A stretch of 33,708 bases of DNA, from assembly GCA_028223755.1 (NCBI GenBank), contig JAOIUY010000017.1, forward strand, positions 1 through 33,708, in the 5' to 3' direction. Shown one piece after another: positions 27,565 to 33,708 of the stretch (position 1 is the first letter of the stretch; each line of letters starts with the position of its first letter). The stretch is from Pseudomonadales bacterium (GTDB lineage Bacteria > Pseudomonadota > Gammaproteobacteria > Pseudomonadales > UBA7434). The translations under genes and the position numbers were made by a program. The notes beneath the pieces were generated by a model. It made no database searches. It was given only the letters and a program-made list of their open reading frames with translations, and had not been told where the DNA came from.

Positions 27565-28053
27565 TTACTTTCCATCATTAGAGGCCTCTGCTTTCTTGGT
27601 GCGCTTAGCCTTCCGCTTGGTTTTTAGTCCCTTGAATTTTATGCCTTTTAGACTCAAGTTATATTTTGCTTCATTGACCTTGGCCATTTCCATCTCGCCG
27701 ACCAATTGAGCCGTTTGCTGGTCCAGAATATAATGGCCGCCAACTAAACCTAAAACATTTAACTGTTTGTTAAAGTTTTCGACAACTCTAGCCACCACCT
27801 TGGATAAGCGCGAAGGACTAATTCCGCTGCCTTTCAATTCGGCGGTCGTCAAACCCTCGACTAAAAATTGATGAGCCACTTTACGGTTTTCAACTGACAT
27901 TGTTAGATCAATCATAGACACGTCAAACTGTGTCTGGGTCATAAGTACTTTCATCGCATCAAATATTGGCAAGATTGTTTCCAACTTACCAAGTCCTTGT
28001 AATTGCTCAATGTTTTTGAGCAGAAATTCAACACTCGATTTTACCGACAGCAT
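27565..28053 (-). CDS. Hypothetical protein with lysine-rich C-terminal tail
   Basis: I do not recognise this 162-residue protein. The start is the ATG ending at 28053, which has a very good ribosome site (AAAGGTGGG) six or so bases upstream; an in-frame GTG at 28062 would overlap that site. Residues 1-125 look soluble and mostly helical (SSVEFLLKNIEQLQGL, SRLSKVVARVVENFNKQL). The last third turns basic, with a run of Lys and Arg at about 139-154 (FKGLKTKRKAKRTKK) that could bind nucleic acid or membrane phosphate. No signal peptide, membrane segment or cysteine-based metal site is seen. Divergent from the RND genes, with about 400 bases of spacer between them. Confidence 0.75.
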   Translation of the reverse strand: MLSVKSSVEFLLKNIEQLQGLGKLETILPIFDAMKVLMTQTQFDVSMIDLTMSVENRKVAHQFLVEGLTTAELKGSGISPSRLSKVVARVVENFNKQLNVLGLVGGHYILDQQTAQLVGEMEMAKVNEAKYNLSLKGIKFKGLKTKRKAKRTKKAEASNDGK

Positions 28054-28456
28054 TATGCCCACCTTTCCCTGAAACTCTTAACAAAATTTTATACATTCTG
28101 ATGTGACCAGTAGTTTAAATCCATGGAGAACCGCATAAAAACTAACAGCATTAAAAAGAAAATTATCGCATGAATTTATTTTAATAATTATTATTTATGG
28201 AGATTATTTTCTTTATTAAAAAACACCATAAAGGCGCTTATTGTTATAAGCTGTCTGCTGCGAATAGAGAGTTTTTACATTTGCTAGGCGGTAAACTATC
28301 TAATTCAACACTTATCGAGCATTAAATCAAAATGACAATCGGCTTTATGATCAACTTTCGATAACAGACCGATGAAACTAAAATAACCGCGCATAGCCTT
28401 ACTATCTAATCAACTATAAAATATTGCGCCAACCAAACTAAATACTTGAGAAACTA
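28054..28456. other. AT-rich spacer between the hypothetical gene and the RND adaptor
   Basis: About 400 bases with no supported gene. It contains a perfect AATAATTATT palindrome near 28180 and a small 6-bp hairpin (GCTTAT/ATAAGC, 28236-28251). A TATAAA at about 28420 lacks a clear -35. An open frame at 28197-28325 would encode 42 residues but has no ribosome site. The region probably holds the promoters for both divergent genes, possibly with an AT-binding regulator. Confidence 0.55.
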
Positions 28457-29800
28457 ATGTCACTATCTTCTTTATCATCAAAGCGCAAAGTTCTTCGGCC
28501 TTTTATTATTATTATCGCTGCACTTGTCGCCGCTTACTTATTGTATTTAAGCCAGCCTAAACCGATTCAACAAACGCAAGAAAAAAGTCGTCTTTTAGTG
28601 AATGCTATTGAAGTAGTAAGTGAAACGCGACAAATGACTATTCGCTCACAAGGCACTGTTTTGCCAAGTACAGAAACGGAATTATCATCGGAAGTCCAAG
28701 GCCGCGTTATTGAAGTCGCCGATAACTTTGTTGCCGGCGGCTTCGTTAAACAAGGTGACCTCTTATTACGTATTGATGATCTAGAATACCGAACCGCTGT
28801 GGCACGCGCACAAGCTTCAATGGCAGCGGCCAATACACGGCTGGCCGAAGAGCGCGGTCGCGCCGATGTCGCCTACCAAGATTGGTTGCGATACAACAAA
28901 GAAGGAAAGCGGTCAGCCCAAGCCAAGTCACTCGCCTTACGCGAGCCACAAATTGCCGAGGCATCGGCGAATGTCAACGCTGCTCAAGCAGAGCTTGCTA
29001 AAGCGAAAGAGAATCTCACTCGCACCACGGTTATCGCACCCTATGATGGCTTAATCCGTCAACGCAGTGTTGATTTAGGCCAACATGTTTCGGTTGGCAC
29101 TGTACTAGGCGTATGCTTTGCAAGCGATCAAATTGAAGTGCGCCTGCCGATACCCGAAAACAAGCTCGCATTATTAGATTTACCCTCGCCGAACAATCAA
29201 CAAACCAAAGCGAGTGCTATTCAATTAACACTTAGCTTAAATAATACTGACTATCACTGGCAGGCCAATTTAGCGCGCGTCGAAAGTGTCCTCGACAATC
29301 GAAGTCGTATGCTCTATCTCGTCGCCAGTGTCGATGACCCCTATCGATTAAACACCCAGCTTGAAAAACAACAGACACCAGACAATAAACCGCTACTGCG
29401 CGTCGGTACTTTTGTTGATGCAGTGATTACCGGTAAAACGCTCAATAATATTGTTCGCATACCGCACGATGTCTTACAAACAGATAACACAGTTTGGGTA
29501 ATTGATGATAATGGCCAGCTACAACGACAGACCGTCGATGTGATTACTAATGAAGGAGACTATGCCTTTATTAATGGCCGTGACAAGACTGAAATCAATA
29601 GCGAAAAAAATACAGGATTAAAGGAAGGCGATAAGATTGCTGTTGGCTATATCGACAGCGGCAATATTGGTAATCAAGTGAATATTGCTGACTTAATAAA
29701 AATTCCTGCGAATAATTCCACTGACCAAGCAAATAATCGGAATGCGACCGTAAAGGCGGCAACTATTAAAAACGACAGTGAACCTGTTCAAGAAATATAG
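28457..29800 (+). CDS. RND efflux periplasmic adaptor (HlyD/AcrA family)
   Basis: Membrane-fusion protein linking an inner-membrane RND pump to an outer-membrane channel. The 447-residue product has one N-terminal membrane anchor (about 14-31, no lipobox). Next come a split lipoyl-like domain (TELSSEVQGRVIEVADNFVAGGFVKQGDLLLRID in part), a coiled-coil hairpin rich in Ala, Glu and Gln (about 112-190), and the second lipoyl half RTTVIAPYDGLI. A beta-barrel and a membrane-proximal domain follow. The pump gene begins 12 bases downstream. Substrate cannot be read from the sequence; a TetR or two-component regulator is not adjacent. Confidence 0.93.
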   Translation: MSLSSLSSKRKVLRPFIIIIAALVAAYLLYLSQPKPIQQTQEKSRLLVNAIEVVSETRQMTIRSQGTVLPSTETELSSEVQGRVIEVADNFVAGGFVKQGDLLLRIDDLEYRTAVARAQASMAAANTRLAEERGRADVAYQDWLRYNKEGKRSAQAKSLALREPQIAEASANVNAAQAELAKAKENLTRTTVIAPYDGLIRQRSVDLGQHVSVGTVLGVCFASDQIEVRLPIPENKLALLDLPSPNNQQTKASAIQLTLSLNNTDYHWQANLARVESVLDNRSRMLYLVASVDDPYRLNTQLEKQQTPDNKPLLRVGTFVDAVITGKTLNNIVRIPHDVLQTDNTVWVIDDNGQLQRQTVDVITNEGDYAFINGRDKTEINSEKNTGLKEGDKIAVGYIDSGNIGNQVNIADLIKIPANNSTDQANNRNATVKAATIKNDSEPVQEI

Positions 29801-29812
29801 GGATATTTTCTA

Positions 29813-32800
29813 ATGCCAGGATCACCAATGGAATACGAAAACCAAAATGATATTGTTGCGTGGTTTGCTCGCAATCATGTTGCTGCCAACTTGTTAATGA
29901 TTTTTATTATTGTTATTGGCCTAATCTCACTCACTCAAATCCAGCGAGAACTTCAACCCGATCTTAATATTGAAGCTATCCAAGTGACTATGGTTTATCC
30001 CGGCGCTGCACCTGAAGAGGTAGAGCAAGGCGTCACCAGCAAGATCGAAGAAGCGATTAAAGATATTACTGGCATTGAAAAAATCAGCTCATACAGCAAT
30101 GAAGGGCTAGCCACACTGCAAATCGATGTATTGCAAAGCTTTGAAGTCTCCACCCTGCTCGATCAAATAAAGAATCGCATTGATGGTATAAGTAATTTAC
30201 CCGACTTAACAGAAACAGCCATTATCGAACAAATCGAAATGAAGTTTCCGGTCATACAATTACAAGTTAGCGGCGACCTTGAAGAAAAACAACTCAATAA
30301 AATTTTACGCGGTGTTAAAGAAGAGATTCTTTCTTTACCCGAAATTTCTTCCGTTCAATTATTCGGTCTTCGCGATTACGAAATATCCATTGAAGTCAGC
30401 GAGGTTGCCTTACAAAAATATCAACTCACTCTACGCGATATTGCCACTGCCATTAATCGCTCATCAATAGATGTTGCTGGTGGTGCTATTCAATCGAATA
30501 CTGGCGATATCTTACTCCGCACAGAAGGCCAAGCATTTAATCAAAAAGCCTTTAACCGTATCATCTTAAGAAGTTTTGCCGATGGTAGCCGACTGTATTT
30601 ATCTGACGTTGCTTATGTCCGCGATGCGTTTACCCAAGGCTCTGGGCTTACACAATTTGATGGGGAATATGGCGCAGGGATTATGGTTTATGCCGTAGGC
30701 GATCAAGATGTTATCGATACAACCAATGTCATTAAGCGCTATGTTGAAAAGAAACAATTAACGCTGGCTGACAATGTTGAACTTAGTTACTGGCAGGACT
30801 TTAGCCACTATATCGAAGAACGCATGCAACTGATGAGTAAGAACCTTACCATTGGCGCTATATTAGTTTTTTTAATCCTATTAGTTTTTCTCAATTTTAA
30901 TTTAGCGTTTTGGGTGATGGCCGGATTACCTGTCTGCTTTCTTGGCACGCTTGCGGTGATACAAATAAACAGCATTGACGTCTCGCTCAATATGATTAGC
31001 TTGTTCGGCTTTATTACCGTGTTAGGTATTATGGTTGACGATGCCATTATTATTGGCGAAAGCATTGACTCAACAACAACGAAAGAAGGCCTCAACCTTA
31101 ACGCAGTTATAAAAGGCGTTAAGCGCGTCGCGATTCCAGCCACATTTGGCGTATTAACTACTGTGGTTTCATTCACCCCCACCGTGACATTGGATAGCGT
31201 CTTCGCGCCCTTCCCTGCGGCAATGGGTTGGGTGGTTATTCTTTGTCTATTGTTTTCGCTGATTGAATCTAAATTAATACTGCCTGCTCACATTGCTCAC
31301 TCTCGGCTAACACGTTTACCACTGCTTGATGTTATCAGCGAGCGCACCAACCGCTTTTCCGAACGCACTAACGTAAGACTTAATCAATTTATCGATCAAC
31401 TTTACTTGCCCTTTTTACGTCGTTGTATTGCTAATCGCTATACGACATTGGCAACCTTTATTGCCGGCCTAATACTCACCGCTGGTATTGTTATTAGTGG
31501 TATCGTTTTGTTAGTGGTTATGCCTAATGTTCCCTCAGAAATTTTAGGGGCTAAAGTTGAAATGATTGAAGGCACTCCCGATAGCCAAACGCATGAAGCT
31601 GTCGATCAAATCACTAAGGCGCTTTATCAGGCTAACGAAGACTATATTCAACAGTCAGGCGATAGTGCTGGATTTATTAAACATATCTACGCATGGGGCA
31701 CGCCCGGCGAATCTGCGGAATTTATGTTGGAATTGACTAAAGTTGAACATCGCACTATCGATAGTTATGAAATTATCCAACGCTGGCGAGAAAGTACCGG
31801 CAGCATGACTGGGACTAAAAGTTTAGTATTTCGTGCTGCAGAAGAAATGATTGGCGACCCGATCTCATTTAATATTTCTGCCGATAGTCGAGAGGAGTTA
31901 GTTGCTGCAACAACCGAGCTACAGAAAATTATCAGTCGTTACGAAGGCGTGTATGACAGCAAGAGTTCTCTCAACAACCAAGTCGACGAGTTAAAACTAA
32001 GCATTAAGCCTTCGGCAGAAGCGCTAGGTATTAGCTTGAGTGATCTCGGCGGCCAAGTACGCGATGCATTTTACGGCATAGAGGCACAGCGTATTCAACG
32101 CGGTACTGATGAAGTAAAAGTGATGGTGCGCTATCCTCGTGATGATCGAAAATCACTTGCCGATTTAGATAGAATGTTTATCCGCACCTCCACTAGCGAC
32201 ACCGTGCCCTTTTATTCGGTTGCCGATATTAATAGCCAACCCAGTTACGCCTCAATTGAGAAAATCAATGGCCGCCGCGCAGTCAACGTCTCGGCTAAAG
32301 TCGATAAGCTTAACTTCAACCCCGATGCGATTAGTCGCCAGATTATAGTCAATGATTTTCCGGTGCTGGTGGCCAAATATCCTAGCCTGCGTTTTGAAAT
32401 GGAAGGCGAGACTAAAGATTCGGCTGATATCGTCAACGGTTTAATCCAAGGTTTTTTACTGGCGATTATTGCGGTTTATGCCCTACTGGCCATTCCACTC
32501 AAATCGTACACTCAACCCTTAATCATTATGTCGATTATTCCGTTTAGTTTAATCGGCGCGATTGCCGGACATTTGATAATGGATACCGCATTTTCGATGA
32601 TGTCATTTTTTGGTGTCATCGCTCTAATTGGCGTTGCCGTTAATGACAGCCTCATTCTCACCGATGCCATCAACCAGCAGCGCGGTTCTGGCCAGCCCAT
32701 ACTGGATGCCGTGATAGCCTCATGCAAACGGCGCTTTAGAGCCATACTCATTACCTCATTAACGACCTTTTTTGGCCTATTCCCGATGCTGCTAGAAACC

Positions 32801-32965
32801 AGTCTGCAAGCGCAGGTAATACAGCCCATGGCGATTTCACTGGCTTTTGGCATTATCTTTGCGACTGTTATTACACTGTTGCTGATACCTTGTTTATTCA
32901 TTATTTTGAATGACTTCAAGCAATCAGCATTAAAACCTTTGTTTGATAAACAGGCAAAAATTTAA
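29813..32965 (+). CDS. RND family efflux transporter, inner-membrane pump
   Basis: Proton-driven multidrug-type exporter of the hydrophobe/amphiphile efflux group. The 1050-residue product has twelve predicted membrane segments in two halves, each with a large periplasmic loop. The proton-relay pair is present in TM4 as D409 and D410 (GIMVDDAIIIGE). The second half has the matching VNDSLILTDAIN. Start is the ATG at 29813 with an AGGGA ribosome site; a second ATG at 29828 also has a good site (AGGA) and would shorten the protein by five residues. No outer-membrane factor is encoded here, so it presumably shares a TolC-like channel. Confidence 0.94.
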   Translation: MPGSPMEYENQNDIVAWFARNHVAANLLMIFIIVIGLISLTQIQRELQPDLNIEAIQVTMVYPGAAPEEVEQGVTSKIEEAIKDITGIEKISSYSNEGLATLQIDVLQSFEVSTLLDQIKNRIDGISNLPDLTETAIIEQIEMKFPVIQLQVSGDLEEKQLNKILRGVKEEILSLPEISSVQLFGLRDYEISIEVSEVALQKYQLTLRDIATAINRSSIDVAGGAIQSNTGDILLRTEGQAFNQKAFNRIILRSFADGSRLYLSDVAYVRDAFTQGSGLTQFDGEYGAGIMVYAVGDQDVIDTTNVIKRYVEKKQLTLADNVELSYWQDFSHYIEERMQLMSKNLTIGAILVFLILLVFLNFNLAFWVMAGLPVCFLGTLAVIQINSIDVSLNMISLFGFITVLGIMVDDAIIIGESIDSTTTKEGLNLNAVIKGVKRVAIPATFGVLTTVVSFTPTVTLDSVFAPFPAAMGWVVILCLLFSLIESKLILPAHIAHSRLTRLPLLDVISERTNRFSERTNVRLNQFIDQLYLPFLRRCIANRYTTLATFIAGLILTAGIVISGIVLLVVMPNVPSEILGAKVEMIEGTPDSQTHEAVDQITKALYQANEDYIQQSGDSAGFIKHIYAWGTPGESAEFMLELTKVEHRTIDSYEIIQRWRESTGSMTGTKSLVFRAAEEMIGDPISFNISADSREELVAATTELQKIISRYEGVYDSKSSLNNQVDELKLSIKPSAEALGISLSDLGGQVRDAFYGIEAQRIQRGTDEVKVMVRYPRDDRKSLADLDRMFIRTSTSDTVPFYSVADINSQPSYASIEKINGRRAVNVSAKVDKLNFNPDAISRQIIVNDFPVLVAKYPSLRFEMEGETKDSADIVNGLIQGFLLAIIAVYALLAIPLKSYTQPLIIMSIIPFSLIGAIAGHLIMDTAFSMMSFFGVIALIGVAVNDSLILTDAINQQRGSGQPILDAVIASCKRRFRAILITSLTTFFGLFPMLLETSLQAQVIQPMAISLAFGIIFATVITLLLIPCLFIILNDFKQSALKPLFDKQAKI

Positions 32966-33102
32966 CATCTATGGTCAAGACTTTGATGCAAAACCCTTTT
33001 ATTTATCGCGTTAAATCTATACCATACGCGGCCTAAATGGGGCCTAGATGGCCGAATCGCTGACCAATATTACGCGATACACTAGAGCTTATTATCCATA
33101 AG

Positions 33103-33121
33103 CAAATTGATAATCATTGAG
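33103..33121 (+). promoter_or_regulatory. Fur-box-like operator upstream of exbD
   Basis: The 19 bases match 13 of 19 positions of the Fur consensus, including an unbroken GATAATCATT (33109-33118). The site ends 12 bases before the exbD ATG, next to its GGAG ribosome site. TATTAT at 33090-33095 could be the -10, so bound Fur could block transcription. Iron control fits an ExbD gene but is inferred. Confidence 0.5.
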
Positions 33122-33133
33122 TTGGAGTAGTTC

Positions 33134-33550
33134 ATGTCACGCACACGTCACGCTGCCGCAAATGAAGACGAATCTGAGATCGATTTAACACCGATGCTCG
33201 ATGTTGTTTTCATCATGTTGATCTTCTTTATTGTTACTGCCTCTTTTATCAAAGAGTACGGTCTTGAAATCAATCGTCCCGATGATGCTCCTGAAGTTGA
33301 TATCCCAACTGAGAACCAAAACGTCTTAATTAATATCAATGCTTCCAGTGAAATAATGGTTGATAACCGTCGCGTTGATGTGCGATCCGTTCGCTCGGTA
33401 ATACAGCGTAAACTTGCAGAAAACCCTAAAGGATCTGTGATTATTAGCGCGCATGCTGAGGCGAAAGCCAATACTTATGCTGCGGTTGCAGATGCTGCTA
33501 AACAAGCGAAAGACGATATTGCTATTACTTTGGTGGTTAAGGAAGATTAA
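33134..33550 (+). CDS. exbD: ExbD/TolR family biopolymer transport protein
   Basis: Proton-channel subunit that, with ExbB and TonB, energises outer-membrane uptake. The 138-residue product has a short cytoplasmic start and one membrane segment (about 20-39). The essential Asp is D23 in DLTPMLDVVFIMLIFF, equivalent to ExbD D25. A periplasmic domain follows, ending VADAAKQAKDDIAITLVVKE. Ribosome site GGAG lies six bases before the ATG. ExbB and TonB are not in this window; a terminator follows at once, so the gene ends its transcript. A TolR or TonB2-type role is possible; the Fur-like site favours iron uptake. Confidence 0.93.
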   Translation: MSRTRHAAANEDESEIDLTPMLDVVFIMLIFFIVTASFIKEYGLEINRPDDAPEVDIPTENQNVLININASSEIMVDNRRVDVRSVRSVIQRKLAENPKGSVIISAHAEAKANTYAAVADAAKQAKDDIAITLVVKED

Positions 33551-33576
33551 GCGGGAGTTAACTATCCTAGCTTTTT

Positions 33577-33608
33577 AAAACCCGGTGGCGAAGGTCATCG
33601 GGTTTTTT
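33577..33608 (+). terminator. Rho-independent terminator after exbD
   Basis: AAAACCCG (33577-33584) pairs with CGGGTTTT (33599-33606), and four further pairs, two of them G-T, extend the stem inward. The strand continues as a run of six T (33603-33608). It lies 27 bases after the exbD stop. Confidence 0.93.
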
Positions 33609-33639
33609 ATTGGGTTGGTTTAAGGTCAAAGTTTAAGTT

Positions 33640-33657
33640 CACAGTCACAGTCACAGT
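33640..33657. repeat. Short tandem repeat, three copies of CACAGT
   Basis: Three perfect copies of the 6-mer CACAGT lie end to end, followed by an imperfect fourth. They lie between the exbD terminator and the GC-rich hairpin. Probably replication slippage. Confidence 0.75.
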
Positions 33658-33664
33658 CAAGACC

Positions 33665-33681
33665 GTCGGGGGTGGCCCGAC
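33665..33681. repeat. GC-rich inverted repeat at the right edge, possible dispersed element
   Basis: GTCGGG (33665-33670) and CCCGAC (33676-33681) form a 6-bp stem around a 5-base loop. There is no T-run on either strand, so it is not a usual terminator. It resembles the palindromic ends of dispersed intergenic repeats, but copies elsewhere cannot be checked in this window. Confidence 0.45.
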
Positions 33682-33708
33682 AGCCAGTCACTTTTCGTGA
33701 TTCGCTAC

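Noticed and set aside
28197-28325. 42-codon plus-strand frame in the spacer before the RND adaptor
   Set aside because: No ribosome site, no similarity known to me, and AT-rich DNA makes chance frames likely. Mentioned only as a possibility.
33028-33053. GGCCTA/GGCC repeats between the RND pump and exbD as a terminator
   Set aside because: The pairing is imperfect and no T-run follows; it may be chance.
1-33708. CRISPR array, tRNA, rRNA, insertion sequence or prophage
   Set aside because: I saw no regularly spaced repeats, no tRNA-like cloverleaf with a CCA-type end, no transposase or integrase, and no phage genes.

Overview
This is a stretch of a gammaproteobacterial chromosome made almost entirely of core genes. 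Gene order follows the Pseudomonas/Cellvibrio lineage closely: gyrA-serC-pheA-hisC-tyrA-aroA-cmk-rpsA-ihfB-lapA-lapB-pyrF on the minus strand, mtaD-ubiG-mupP-yciK leaving gyrA divergently, and a dapA-bamC-MBL-purC block. By eye the DNA is moderately AT-rich (a little under half G+C). A Cellvibrionales-type, probably marine, gammaproteobacterium is my inference; the sequence does not name a species. I saw no tRNA, rRNA, IS element, prophage or CRISPR.

Layout. Positions 1-117 hold the last codons of a plus-strand gene ending in a PEP-CTERM sorting tail. From 114 to 14267 one long minus-strand series covers DNA supercoiling (gyrA), serine, phenylalanine, tyrosine, histidine and chorismate synthesis, CMP phosphorylation, ribosomal protein S1, IHF, LPS assembly control (lapA/lapB) and pyrimidine synthesis (pyrF). 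It is broken by a terminator between tyrA and aroA, a probable rpsA promoter, and a strong terminator after rpsA. Plus-strand genes from about 14630 to 18245 (mtaD, ubiG, mupP, yciK) start from a good sigma70-type promoter.

From 26753 down to 18266 the minus strand carries dapA, bamC, an MBL-fold hydrolase, a PilZ protein, a hybrid histidine kinase, rsmJ, purC and alkB, tightly spaced and probably co-transcribed in part. The PilZ-kinase-rsmJ trio sits inside the usual dapA-bamC-MBL-purC order.

The right end is more accessory: a secreted DUF3806 protein, an unrecognised 162-residue protein with a lysine-rich tail, an RND efflux pair (adaptor plus pump, no outer-membrane channel here), and an ExbD-type energiser with a Fur-box-like site just before its start and a clear terminator after it. 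The last 100 bases hold a short tandem repeat and a GC-rich hairpin that may be a dispersed element.

I did not find a convincing new system. The most useful leads are the PEP-CTERM tail, the PilZ/hybrid-kinase insertion with its degenerate receiver, the unknown lysine-tailed protein, the terminator splitting tyrA from aroA, and the changed GyrA box.
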